Shown in pieces: positions 1 through 41,168 of a stretch of DNA of 64,000 nucleotides; within the stretch, counting starts at the first letter, position 1, and each line of letters opens with the position of its first letter. Location: NCBI GenBank assembly GCA_021568835.1, contig JAKGSH010000010.1, positions 5,208,001-5,272,000 on the forward strand. The letters run 5' to 3'. The DNA is from Streptomyces sp. Tue 6430 (GTDB lineage Bacteria; Actinomycetota; Actinomycetes; Streptomycetales; Streptomycetaceae). Under the pieces are notes generated by a model, which was given only the letters and a program-made list of their open reading frames with translations, was not told the DNA's origin and ran no database searches. The translations under genes were made by a program, and so were the position numbers.

Positions 1-33605
<33,605 letters not shown>

Positions 33606-33663
33606 GATTCTCTTCCACCTCTAGCGGATCGCCTTGGCAGGGATTGCGCAGTGTGTGCGGCAG

Positions 33664-33695
33664 GTATCCGGCGGTTGAATTCCGCGACCGGACAT
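33664..33695. promoter_or_regulatory. Imperfect inverted repeat centred on GAATTC upstream of NRPS A
   Basis: On the + strand it reads GTATCCGG, 5 nt, GAATTC, 5 nt, CCGGACAT, about 60-90 bp upstream of the NRPS A start. The same two 8-mers flank another GAATTC at 50136-50171 with their order swapped. It may be an operator, but its function is inferred only from symmetry and position. Confidence 0.4.
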
Positions 33696-33874
33696 GGCCG
33701 ATGTTGGTCAATTCCGAGCACTGTGGCATCGGCTCCGGAAGACGGACAATGGCGGCTGCATCAAGCTGCCACCGGAAAGCCCTTTGCCGCACGGCGGTGA
33801 CGGGCGGAGCGGGTGTCCCCGCACGGGCGGAGCGGGTGTTCTCGGACAGGGGAGCGGGTGTCCCGGACAGGGGA

Positions 33875-33913
33875 GGGGGCCCGGTGGGCTTCGCACCAGC
33901 CCACCGAGCCCCC
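33875..33913 (-). terminator. Strong hairpin downstream of the MbtH gene
   Basis: Two 16-nt arms (33875-33890 and 33898-33913) pair with a single mismatch around a 7-nt loop; the inner 9 bp (CGGTGGGCT with AGCCCACCG) are perfect. It lies about 58 nt past the MbtH stop. It has no clear U tract, as is common in Streptomyces terminators. Confidence 0.65.
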
Positions 33914-33970
33914 TGCGCGGGGCGCGTCCGGCCGGGGATACCGGGCCGCGCCCCCCTTGCGATGCCCTCG

Positions 33971-34183
33971 TCAGGCGTCCATGGCCATCGCAAGGCTCTT
34001 GGGCCGCATGTCGGTCCAGTTCTCGGTGATGTGGTCGAGGCACGCCTGCCGGCCGTCCTCGCCGAACACCACGGTCCAGCCGGCGGGCACTTCGGCGAAC
34101 GCGGGCCACAGCGAGTGCTGGTTCTCCTCGTTGACCAGGACGTAGTAGCTCGCGTTGTCGTCTTCGAACGGGTTGGTCGCCAT
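33971..34183 (-). CDS. MbtH-like protein
   Basis: A 70-residue MbtH-family protein, the small chaperone that binds NRPS adenylation domains and raises their solubility or activity. It opens with NPFEDDNASYYVLVNEENQ and carries the family pattern SLWPAF...VPAGW...CLDHITENWTDMRP; the conserved Trp residues are present. ATG 34183 follows AAGGAG at good spacing. It is the last gene of the acyl-chain operon, just upstream of the NRPS genes, so it probably serves the Tyr, Thr or Ser adenylation domains. Length is normal for the family. Confidence 0.96.
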   Translation of the reverse strand: MATNPFEDDNASYYVLVNEENQHSLWPAFAEVPAGWTVVFGEDGRQACLDHITENWTDMRPKSLAMAMDA

Positions 34184-34265
34184 GTCGGGCTCCTTCGGTG
34201 CCGAGGGTGGGCGGATCGGGGGTGTGGGTGGGGACGGGGTGCGGGGCCGGGGCCGCGCGGCCGGT

Positions 34266-34886
34266 TCAGGCGGTGCGGGAGCGGACCGAGGCGACGAAGC
34301 CGGGCAGCCGGTCCACGCCCCAGAACTTCTCGTAGCCGTCGATGAAGAACGGGACCCCGAAGACGCCGTCGCGCGAGAGCGAGTTGAGGGCTCCGAGACC
34401 GTGCTCGCGGACGGCGGGATCCTGGTGCGCGGTGGACAGGCGCACCGGGTCCAGACCGAGCCGCTCGGCGATGTACGCGATGACGGCCGGGTCGGAGATG
34501 TCCTGCCCCTCCTCCCACCGGGCGCGGTAGACCGCCTCGATGAACTCCGGTCCGTGGCCGAGTTCGTCGGCCACCAGGTACGCCAGGTGCGACACCTCCC
34601 ACCGGGGGCGGCGGTCGACCGGCCACACCATCTCCAGGCCGCGGTCGCGGGCGAGCCGCCGCACGTCCTGGAGGATGTAGAGGTGCTTCTCCCGCGACAT
34701 CGCCACGTACGGGAGACTGATGCCGGCCTGTTCCAGGTGGCGGCCGGCCTCTTCGTCCGGCTCCCAGAAGGGCAGCCAGTCGATGCGTTCCGCGACGTCC
34801 CGGTGGTGGGACATCAGGTCCCGGTACGCCATCCACGAATAGGGGCTGCGGAACGAGAAGTACCAGCGCGGCCTCCGTCGTGCCAT
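34266..34886 (-). CDS. DsbA-family / 2-hydroxychromene-2-carboxylate isomerase-like protein
   Basis: About 206 residues with the thioredoxin-like DsbA fold of the 2-hydroxychromene-2-carboxylate isomerase family. Visible features are the N-terminal WYFSFRSPYSWMAY strand-helix, where Ser replaces the redox CxxC, and the C-terminal GVFGVPFFIDGYEKFWGVDRL segment with the cis-Pro loop. The absence of a CxxC argues against disulfide chemistry. Homologues recur in clusters making polyene or cinnamoyl-type acyl groups, where E/Z isomerisation of the ACP-bound polyene has been proposed; assigning that role here is inference. ATG 34886 is chosen because GGAGA lies just upstream; an in-frame TTG at 34898 is less likely. 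Confidence 0.85.
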   Translation of the reverse strand: MARRRPRWYFSFRSPYSWMAYRDLMSHHRDVAERIDWLPFWEPDEEAGRHLEQAGISLPYVAMSREKHLYILQDVRRLARDRGLEMVWPVDRRPRWEVSHLAYLVADELGHGPEFIEAVYRARWEEGQDISDPAVIAYIAERLGLDPVRLSTAHQDPAVREHGLGALNSLSRDGVFGVPFFIDGYEKFWGVDRLPGFVASVRSRTA

Positions 34887-34997
34887 CACCGTCTCCAAAC
34901 TTGCCGAGTGCTGCCGCCGGTCACGGACCGGCCGGGGGACGGACGGCCGGGTCCTCCGGGCCGTCCGCTGATCAGATGGTGCAGGGGGTGCAGGGGA

Positions 34998-35744
34998 TCA
35001 GATGGTGATGCCGCCGTCGATCTGCAGGACGGAACCGGTGATGTACTCGGCCCGGTCCGACACCAGGTACGCGACGAGGTCGCCCACCTCCTCGGCACGG
35101 CCCATGCGGCGCAGCGGGATCGTGCGGGTGATGTCCTTGCGCGCCTTGTCGTTCATCGCGGCGACCATGTCGGTGTCGATGAACCCGGGGGCGACGGCGT
35201 TGACGCGGATCCCGGAGCGGCCGACCTCCTTGGCCAGCGACCGGGAGAAGCCGATGATGCCGGCCTTCGAGGCGGAGTAGTTGCTCTGGCTGGCGTGGCC
35301 GTACACCCCGGCCACAGAGGAGATGTTGACGATCGCGCCGGTGCGGCGCTTCATCATGGAGAAGACGACCGCGCGGCACAGGTGGTAGACGCCGTCGAGA
35401 TTGGTGCCGACGACCTGGTGCCACTGGTCGTCGTCCATCAGCACCAGCGGGTTGTCGCGGGTGATCCCGGCGGCGGTGACCGCCGCGTCGACGGGACCGA
35501 GCGTGCCCTCGGCCTCCTCGACGAAGGCGCGCACGGCCGGGCCGTCGGCGACGTCCGTCCGCCGCGACATGACCCGGACGCCGGCCTCCGCGGCCTCCTT
35601 CTCCACCTGCCGGGCCGCCTCGTCGTCGGCGCGGTAGCAGAAGGCGACGTCGAAACCGTCGCGGGCGAGGGCCAGTACGCACGCCCGTCCGATCCCACGT
35701 GAACCACCGGTGACGAGCGCCACCCGGGAAGTGTTGTCCTGCAT
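34998..35744 (-). CDS. 3-oxoacyl-ACP reductase (FabG-type SDR)
   Basis: A 248-residue classical short-chain dehydrogenase that should reduce the beta-keto group on the growing ACP-bound chain with NADPH. It has the cofactor motif TGGSRGIGRA at the N-terminus, NISS (catalytic Ser region), YSASK (Tyr and Lys) and a C-terminal SVLQIDGGITI ending typical of FabG. It starts 9 nt after the stop of the upstream dehydratase gene, in the same operon. It is probably the dedicated ketoreductase of the discrete polyketide synthase; there is no enoyl reductase nearby, consistent with retained double bonds. Confidence 0.95.
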   Translation of the reverse strand: MQDNTSRVALVTGGSRGIGRACVLALARDGFDVAFCYRADDEAARQVEKEAAEAGVRVMSRRTDVADGPAVRAFVEEAEGTLGPVDAAVTAAGITRDNPLVLMDDDQWHQVVGTNLDGVYHLCRAVVFSMMKRRTGAIVNISSVAGVYGHASQSNYSASKAGIIGFSRSLAKEVGRSGIRVNAVAPGFIDTDMVAAMNDKARKDITRTIPLRRMGRAEEVGDLVAYLVSDRAEYITGSVLQIDGGITI

Positions 35745-35753
35745 GATCTTCGC

Positions 35754-36233
35754 TCAGCTCGCTTCGGGTCTCAGGACGTCCGCCGGACGGAAGGCCATGA
35801 CGATCCGGCCGACGGTCATCACCGTCTCGCCGTCCACCAGGCTCTCGCCCTCGAACATCACGGTGTCGTCCACCCGGCGTCCGGCGAGCACACGGTGCTC
35901 CATGACGTCGCCGGGCAGGACGGTGCGGTGGAACTCGACCCCGGTCATGCCGCCGAACAGCATGACCTGCCCGGTCAGCACGTCGGGGTTGGGCGCGTCC
36001 CAGGTGGCCAGCAGGCCCGCGGACTGGCACCAGGACTCCACCATCAGCGATCTCGGATAACCGAAACCCTCCTCGGGGGTGTCCGGGCCCAGGTCCGCGT
36101 ACCAGGGCTCGTTGCAGGTGACCGCCTTGAGGGCGGTCAGCGAGCGGCCGGGCTCCACCCGGGTGACCCGGTCCACCAGCAGCATGGGGTAGCGGTGCGG
36201 CAGCCTGCCGCGGATCTCCGTCTGCCCGTTCAC
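35754..36233 (-). CDS. Hotdog-fold 3-hydroxyacyl-ACP dehydratase, FabZ-like
   Basis: A 159-residue FabA/FabZ-like protein. The catalytic His region reads LPHRYPMLLVDRVTRVEPG and the partner acid helix reads MVESWCQSAGLLA, close to the FabZ signature. The GTG start at 36233 overlaps the previous stop (GTGA) and follows AAGGAG. It is adjacent to a second, more divergent hotdog gene, so the two may form a heterodimeric dehydratase, as in other discrete highly reducing type II PKS sets. Predicted role: dehydrate the beta-hydroxyacyl-ACP to the enoyl form. Confidence 0.88.
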   Translation of the reverse strand: MNGQTEIRGRLPHRYPMLLVDRVTRVEPGRSLTALKAVTCNEPWYADLGPDTPEEGFGYPRSLMVESWCQSAGLLATWDAPNPDVLTGQVMLFGGMTGVEFHRTVLPGDVMEHRVLAGRRVDDTVMFEGESLVDGETVMTVGRIVMAFRPADVLRPEAS

Positions 36234-36676
36234 GCCGACGCTCCTTTTGTCGTACGGCGGTAGCGCAGGCGCACCGACGCGGCGTCGCCCCGGCCGGAGC
36301 GGATCTTCGCCCGGCACTGCCACGCCCCGCCGTCCACCGGCTTCCAGTCGATGTCCGCGGTCAGCTCGTCGCCCGGGTACACGGGCCCGGTGAACCGGGT
36401 GCTCTCCACGGCCACCAGCTCGGGCCCGGGCTCCCCGGCGGGTGCCGTGGCGAGGACGCTCAGGTGCACGTACTCGACGAGGCACACGCCGGGGAAGATC
36501 GGGAAGCCCGGGTAGTGGCCCGGGAGCACCGTCTCGTCGGCGGACACGGTGAACCGGGTGCGGGTGCGCCCGTCCTCGTCCGACGGCAGGACCCCGACGC
36601 TCCCCGAGAGCGCTCCGGCGGACCGGGGCGCGCCGGGTGCCGGAGCGCCCGGACGCGGCTCGGCGAGGACGTCCAT
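36230..36676 (-). CDS. Hotdog-fold dehydratase-like protein, partner subunit
   Basis: 148 residues. The N-terminal 40 residues are Ala/Pro/Gly-rich and probably disordered; the rest is a hotdog domain with LPGHYPGFPIFPGVCLVEY, where a His precedes the helix as in FabZ-type dehydratases. The acidic helix residue is carried as CLVEYVH. It shares a 1-nt TGATG junction with the ACP gene upstream and a GTGA overlap with the FabZ-like gene downstream, so the three are translationally coupled. Probably half of a two-subunit dehydratase; whether it is catalytic alone cannot be judged. Confidence 0.8.
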   Translation of the reverse strand: MDVLAEPRPGAPAPGAPRSAGALSGSVGVLPSDEDGRTRTRFTVSADETVLPGHYPGFPIFPGVCLVEYVHLSVLATAPAGEPGPELVAVESTRFTGPVYPGDELTADIDWKPVDGGAWQCRAKIRSGRGDAASVRLRYRRTTKGASA

Positions 36677-36927
36677 CAGGCGGCCTGCAGCTTTCCGGTC
36701 AGCAGGTCGTAGGCGCTCTGCAGGGTGACGATCTGCCGCAGCTCGGACTCCGGCAGCTTGATCCCGTACTTCTTCTCCAGGACGACCACGATCTCCAGGG
36801 CCAGGAGGGAGTCGACCTCCAGGTCGTCGACGAACCTGACGTCGTCGGTGATCTCGGCGGCGTCGACGTCCAGCACCTGCGCGATGATCGAGCGCAGTTC
36901 TTCCTTGTCCAGCACGGTGTCCAGCAC
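36676..36927 (-). CDS. Acyl carrier protein (second ACP)
   Basis: An 83-residue discrete ACP with the phosphopantetheine site in VDSLLALEIV (Ser of DSL). The acidic helix II and the LEKKYGIKLPESEL segment are typical. GTG 36927 is preceded by GAGAGG. The 104-bp gap before it carries two short direct-repeat runs (GTTCGGCGTTTC and GGTTCCGCC types, about 36940-37015). It neighbours the dehydratase pair, so it may carry the chain during the reduce-dehydrate cycle. A different ACP sits at the head of the operon (44588-44842). Confidence 0.93.
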   Translation of the reverse strand: MLDTVLDKEELRSIIAQVLDVDAAEITDDVRFVDDLEVDSLLALEIVVVLEKKYGIKLPESELRQIVTLQSAYDLLTGKLQAA

Positions 36928-37031
36928 GGTGGTACCTCTCTCGGCGTTTCGTTCGGCGTTTCGTTCTTCGGTTCCGCCGGTGGTTCCGCCGGTGGTTCCG
37001 TCGGCGGTTCCACGAGCGGGGCGGACGGCGG

Positions 37032-38132
37032 TCAGCGCAGCCGGAGCAGGGCGCAGCCGACGGTCCCGGTCCGGTCGACGGAGGTGACGAGGCCGACCTT
37101 CCCGGCCACGGCGCGGTCGTCCTCCGCGTGGGCCAGCAGGGCGGCGGTCTGGAAGGCGGCGGAGGCGGCGCCGGTGTCGCCGATCAGCGCGACCTGGGTG
37201 AGGTCGACCGCCTCCACGCCGGCCAGCAGCTCGCCGACGACCGCGGTCTCGGCGTCGCCCTCCGCCCCGGGCGCGCCGGAGCGGGCGAAGACGGCGATCT
37301 CCGCGAGGTCGACGCCGGACCGGCGCAGGGCGCCGCGCAGGCAGGCCGTGAGGCTGCCGGCCACGTCGTCGCGGAGCACGACGCCCAGTTCGACGGCCAG
37401 GATCTCGGCCAGCACCGGCTGCCCGGCGTCCTCGCCGGCCGCGGGTTCGACGAGGAGCACGGCACAGCCCTCGCCGAGCGGCGCGCCCGGCGCACCGTCA
37501 CCCGAGTGGTGCTCGAGCCAGGCGCGGGCGGTGGAGTACTCCTCGGCCGCGCCGCACAGCACGGTCTGGGCGCGGCCCGCGGCCAGCAGCCGACGGGAGT
37601 AGTTCAGGGCGTGCAGCCCCGCCGCCCGGCCGCCCGCGATGGTCGTGTTGGGGCCTTTCAGCTGGTACCAGATGGCACTCTGGCCGGCCGCGCAGTTCAT
37701 CACGGTGTTGGGGAAGCGCGCCGGGTCGACGAAGAACGGCTGCTCACCGGTGAGGGAGTCCCGCGTGAAGTCCATCATGCTCTGGGCGCTGCCGGTGGTG
37801 GTGCCCAGGGCCAGTGCGGCGCCCTCGCCGGTGCCCACGGCCCGGCTGCGTTCGGTGTCGTCGAGCAGCGCCCCGACGGCGGTGACGGCCAGGCCGGTGA
37901 CCCGGTCCATGGACCGGGTGCCCTTCTTGCCGAGCACCGCGCGGACCTCGAAGTCCGGGACCACGCAGGCGTCGTCCCGGGGCCCGGCGGGCTCGGCCCC
38001 GGGGAGCACGGAGACGGTGGGGCGCCGCTCGCGCACTCCCTCGGCGAACGCGGTCCGGCCGATGCCGAACGGCGACACCGCGGACCACGCGGTGATGACA
38101 GGGCGCCCGGCGCCCGTTGCGGTGGTGGTCAT
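37032..38132 (-). CDS. Ketosynthase-like protein lacking the active cysteine (chain-length-factor-like), second copy
   Basis: A 366-residue thiolase-fold protein. The segment that should hold the nucleophile reads GPNTTIAGGRAAGLHAL, with no Cys at the active position, so it cannot self-load like a KS. The Cys in the upstream PNTVMNCAAGQSAIW is a different, structural position. The normal HGTGT and GHxxGA motifs are not seen. This is the pattern of a CLF (KS-beta) subunit that pairs with a catalytic KS. ATG 38132 is taken as the start; it lies 22 nt after the DsrE-like stop. The partner KS is probably one of the two active KS genes upstream in the operon. Confidence 0.85.
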   Translation of the reverse strand: MTTTATGAGRPVITAWSAVSPFGIGRTAFAEGVRERRPTVSVLPGAEPAGPRDDACVVPDFEVRAVLGKKGTRSMDRVTGLAVTAVGALLDDTERSRAVGTGEGAALALGTTTGSAQSMMDFTRDSLTGEQPFFVDPARFPNTVMNCAAGQSAIWYQLKGPNTTIAGGRAAGLHALNYSRRLLAAGRAQTVLCGAAEEYSTARAWLEHHSGDGAPGAPLGEGCAVLLVEPAAGEDAGQPVLAEILAVELGVVLRDDVAGSLTACLRGALRRSGVDLAEIAVFARSGAPGAEGDAETAVVGELLAGVEAVDLTQVALIGDTGAASAAFQTAALLAHAEDDRAVAGKVGLVTSVDRTGTVGCALLRLR

Positions 38133-38154
38133 GTCCGCCACGCTTCCCTTCGGT

Positions 38155-38576
38155 TCACAGGTAACAGACCATTCGGTACTCGGGCCAGCGCAGGGCCATG
38201 CTCCCGTCGGGGCCGTCAGCACCCCGTCCAGCAGCCGGTCCGCGGACAGGCCGTGGGCCGCCAGGCCGGACTCCTCGGCGTGGACCCGGACCCCGGCGTC
38301 CATGAGGGTGCGCAGGTCCCGCCGGGGGTCGGTGAGGGTGTCCACGGTGCGGCTGCCGATCCGCAGCGCGGGGACCGGCTGGGCCCGCACGCCGTAGGTG
38401 ACGGCCCGTCCGCGCAGCAGCACGTCGAGCCCGCCGAGCTGACGGTTCAGCTCCACCGCCAGGTACAGGGCGTCGAAGAACTGCTTCTCCAGCGCCCCGC
38501 GGTAGGCCTTCTCCACGACGGCCAGGGTGCGCCGCGTCGTGCCGGTCCCCTCCCCGGTCCGCCCGCCGGCCGTCAC
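38155..38576 (-). CDS. DsrE-family small protein, third of three (frameshifted)
   Basis: About 140 residues once one missing base in the G run at 38209-38212 is restored; as written the frame runs into the next KS gene. The core GLDVLLRGRAVTYGVR, then DLRTLMDAGVRVHAEESGLAAHGLSADRLLDGV, follows the DsrE/TusD pattern, but the usual Cys of that loop (normally CGxC-like) is Ser here. The corrected C-terminus reads MALRWPEYRMVCYL. GTG 38576 overlaps the previous DsrE stop (GTGA). DsrE-family proteins form hetero-oligomers that pass persulfide sulfur, so a structural partner role is possible. Confidence 0.7.
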
Positions 38577-38980
38577 AGGACCCCCACCTGGAGGGTGCGG
38601 CCGGCCGCGGCCACGTTGGCGCCGTAGCCGGACGGGGGCCGCATGACGACCTGCGGCATGTGGTCCACCGCGCCCCGGTCGTCGCTGCAGAACCGGCAGC
38701 CGTACCAGTACAGCCGGTCCGGAAACGTCTCCAGCATGTCCTTCACCAGGGCGGCCGTGGACGGGTACACGCCGTTCCAGTCCGCCAGGTTGCGTGGTTT
38801 GTCCTCGCCCAGCGGGTTCTGGGTGAGGAGGGTGGCGTAGCCGCACGCCCACACCTGCACGGCGCGGTCCTGTTCCAGCAGTGCCTGGACCAGGCGCAAC
38901 GCGGTGGTGAGGCGCTCCGTCTCGTGCGGCGAGCCCATGAGGGTGATCAGTACGTCGGTGGGCGGAATGCTGCGCGCCAT
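38573..38980 (-). CDS. DsrE-family small protein, second of three
   Basis: A 135-residue protein. The N-terminus DVLITLMGSPHETERLTTALRLVQALLEQ, then VQVWACGYAT, matches the DsrE strand-helix-strand start. A cysteine pair is visible in YWYGCRFCSDDRGA, and further Cys occur near residue 45, so this is the best candidate of the three to carry sulfur. It starts 2 nt after the upstream DsrE-like stop and ends in a GTGA overlap with the next one, so the trio is strictly co-translated. Its role in acyl-peptide assembly is unknown to me; sulfur transfer is an inference from fold and cysteines. Confidence 0.75.
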   Translation of the reverse strand: MARSIPPTDVLITLMGSPHETERLTTALRLVQALLEQDRAVQVWACGYATLLTQNPLGEDKPRNLADWNGVYPSTAALVKDMLETFPDRLYWYGCRFCSDDRGAVDHMPQVVMRPPSGYGANVAAAGRTLQVGVL

Positions 38981-38981
38981 G

Positions 38982-39338
38982 TCAGTGCCACACCGCCTGT
39001 ACGTCGGGGCCGGTGATCCAGCCCGCCAGTTCGTCCATGCCGGAGACCGTCGCCCGGGGGCGCAGCGGGAGGTGTTCGATCCCCCGCTGCACGAGGGAGA
39101 AGCGGTCGACGGCCAGGCGGCCGCCCGCCTCCTCGAAGCGGTCCAGGTCCTCGTCGGTCCCGGGCCGGGCGAGGAGGCACCCGTCCTCCACCAGGTACAT
39201 CAGCACCGGGTGGCCGGCCCGGGCCTGCGCCGTGGCGTCGCGCCGCAGGCCGGCGTCCACCGGGGCGCACGGCCCGTGACTCTCGATCAGCAGGATCCGC
39301 GGCGTCCTCGTGCCGCTCCCTCCCCAGGCGTCGTTCAC
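38982..39338 (-). CDS. DsrE/DsrH-like small protein, first of three
   Basis: A 118-residue protein with an N-terminal strand RILLIESHGPC followed by a long helix and HPVLMYLVEDGCLLA, then EEAGGRLAVDRFSLVQRGI and a C-terminal MDELAGWI helix. This is the layout of DsrE/F/H sulfur-relay subunits. It has two Cys (in SHGPC and DGC). The GTG start overlaps the upstream double-hotdog stop by 4 bp (GTGA). No tRNA-thiolation partner (TusA, TusE, MnmA) is nearby, so a housekeeping role is less likely than a pathway role. Family assignment is by pattern only. Confidence 0.72.
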   Translation of the reverse strand: MNDAWGGSGTRTPRILLIESHGPCAPVDAGLRRDATAQARAGHPVLMYLVEDGCLLARPGTDEDLDRFEEAGGRLAVDRFSLVQRGIEHLPLRPRATVSGMDELAGWITGPDVQAVWH

Positions 39339-40309
39339 GGCTGCTGCGGTGCGGTGCCGTTGAGCGCGTCCAGCACGTGCTGGTCGAAGTTCTCCAGGCT
39401 CCAGTCACGACGGTTCCTGATGACCGCGTAGCCGTGCACGATGGTGCCCGTGGCGGTCTTGAGGAGGCCGCCGTCGCGGACGACGTACCAGTTCATCCGG
39501 GTGGTGTAGGTGAAGTCCTTGAAGACCTCCTCCACCTCGTACGTGGTGTAGATGTCCTCCTCCATCATCGCCTCGTCGAGGATGCGGATCTCGGACCGCG
39601 GCACCACGGGGATCCACCGGCGCTCGTCCAGCAGCGTCTTGATGGAGATGCCCCGGTCCGCGACGAACCGGTCCTTGCCCTCCTCCATCAGCCTCAGGTA
39701 GCCGGACATCTGGAGGCGCTCGGTGAAGTGGCAGTACGGGTACGGGATGTTCCACTTCCAGCCGTAGGCGTTCTTGCCCGCCAGCAGCTCCTCGAGGATC
39801 GTCTCCTCGGAGGTGAACGGGGTGAGCGGCGCGGCCTCCAGGTCGGCTCCGAGCCGGTCGACGGCGAAACGGGCGAGCGGCCCGGGCACCTCGCCCGCGG
39901 AGTCGAGGTAGGTGTCGATCCGCAGGGACACGCGCACCTTGGAGGTGACGGCCTTCAGGATCTCCCCGTTGCGCTCCACCTGCACGGTCACCTTGAAGCC
40001 CAGCGTGCCGTCCGCGTCCTTGGTGAACGGGACGACCTCGGCGGTGGCGACGTCGTCCATGTGGAAGGCGTGCAGGATGCGGGTGTCGATCCCGACGATG
40101 TCGAGGCCGAGGCCGTGCTCCTCGTACAGGCCGCGGGCCGGGAGGGCGGTCTGCCGGAAGTGGTCGAGGACCGCTTCCTCGACCATGTAGTTGACGTGCT
40201 TGAAACCGATCCAGGTGCAGATGTTGGAGCCCTCGTAGCGGGGGCGGACCTGGACGGAGGTCGTCTCGGTGAGGAGCGCCTTGACGGCGGTCTCCGTGAC
40301 GATGGTCAT
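39335..40309 (-). CDS. Double-hotdog acyl-thioesterase-like protein
   Basis: 324 residues with two hotdog halves. The first reads GFKHVNYMVEEAVLDHFR (residues about 33-51); the second reads CHFTERLQMSGYLRLMEEGKDRF (about 188-210). This layout resembles acyl-ACP thioesterases and related double-hotdog acyl hydrolases or dehydratases. The ATG overlaps the stop of the alpha/beta hydrolase (ATGA) and its own stop overlaps the first DsrE gene. Possible jobs: release of the mature acyl chain from ACP, removal of aberrant chains, or a dehydration or isomerisation step. I cannot choose between them from sequence alone. Confidence 0.75.
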   Translation of the reverse strand: MTIVTETAVKALLTETTSVQVRPRYEGSNICTWIGFKHVNYMVEEAVLDHFRQTALPARGLYEEHGLGLDIVGIDTRILHAFHMDDVATAEVVPFTKDADGTLGFKVTVQVERNGEILKAVTSKVRVSLRIDTYLDSAGEVPGPLARFAVDRLGADLEAAPLTPFTSEETILEELLAGKNAYGWKWNIPYPYCHFTERLQMSGYLRLMEEGKDRFVADRGISIKTLLDERRWIPVVPRSEIRILDEAMMEEDIYTTYEVEEVFKDFTYTTRMNWYVVRDGGLLKTATGTIVHGYAVIRNRRDWSLENFDQHVLDALNGTAPQQP

Positions 40310-41168
40310 CGACGGTGCTCCAGAGCTGTGTGGGGGACGGGCAAACGCTGCGGAGCGCCGGTCCCGAGGGAGTTGACGAACGTGACGGTCTCGGAGGCGA
40401 ACCGTTCCGCTTCCTCGATCATCGGGAAGTGCCCGCAGCCGGGGAGGACGAGTGCTCGCGCGTCCGGCAGCGCGGCGGCCAGCGCCACGCTCTCGCCGGG
40501 CGGTGCCGCGAAGTCCTTCTCGCCCCCAGCACCAGACAGGGCACGGTGACCCGGCCCGTCTGGAGCTGCGGAGTACGCAGGTAGAGCTCGAAGAAGCGCA
40601 GCCAGCCGTACGGGCCCACCCGGTCCCGTACCCGCTCCCCCATGGCCGCCCGCAGTTCGGCGGGAAGCCGGTCGCCGGAGTGGACCCGCAGGCCCTCCTC
40701 CATGATCAGGTGGAAGTCGTTGAGGTAGTGGCTGATGGTGTCCCAGTCGAACTCCCCGGCGGTGCGCCGGTAGAACGGCGAGACCAGCACCAGGCCGCGG
40801 ATCCCGAGCCGGGCGAGCGCGTCGCCGCCCTGCCGGCTCTCCCGGTCGACGAGGTCCAGCAGGACGTCCGCCGACATGGAGTGCGCCACCACGACCTGCG
40901 GGCCGCCGGGCACCGCGGCCAGCGCCCGGGCCAGGGGACCGACGAGATCACCGTCGGTCCCCCAGTCGGGCACGCCCTCGGCGCTCCAGGGGAGCCGGGC
41001 CGTCCACACCTCGTACTCGGGGGGCAGCAGCGCGGCACTGGCCTCCCAGACGCTGTCGTTCTCCGCCAGTCCGTGCACCAGCAGCAGCCGGGGCCCGCCG
41101 GTGGCGGCGGTGCGCCGGCGCACCGCCTCGGTACCGGGGCCGTCGGACATGGACACGGACACGGACAT
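40306..41168 (-). CDS. Alpha/beta hydrolase (one frameshift)
   Basis: About 287 residues after restoring one base in the C run at 40523-40527. The oxyanion-side motif LLLVHGLAENDSVW, the nucleophile elbow VVAHSMSAD (Ser) and a late His in LPGCGHFPMIEEAERF form a plausible catalytic set. The ATG at 41168 shares a base with the preceding stop (TGATG). Cytoplasmic, no signal peptide. It sits between a CLF-like gene and the double-hotdog gene, so it probably acts on an acyl thioester or ester in the same pathway; the substrate is unknown. Confidence 0.82.

Larger units (their letters stand above)
33606..33970. other. Intergenic region between MbtH gene and NRPS A: promoter side and terminator
   Basis: No convincing gene. 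It holds the NRPS A ribosome-binding site, a symmetric motif centred on GAATTC (33664-33695), short imperfect G-rich direct repeats with the core GGAGCGGGTGT (about 33808-33880), and a strong hairpin (33875-33913). The layout suggests the acyl operon ends here and NRPS A starts from its own promoter. I could not place -35 and -10 boxes with confidence. Confidence 0.6.

Noticed and set aside
33808..33880. CRISPR-like G-rich repeats
   Set aside because: Repeats are short, imperfect and without equal spacers; no cas genes nearby.
37032..38132. Cys in NCAAGQ taken as a KS nucleophile
   Set aside because: Alignment by eye to the GPN...GL motif puts this Cys well before the active position, which here is Arg/Gly, and the two His motifs are missing.
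37032..38852. One long protein combining a DsrE-like N-terminus with a KS
   Set aside because: The fusion arises only because a missing base at about 38210 opens the frame. Restoring it gives a DsrE stop at 38155 and a separate KS start at 38132.
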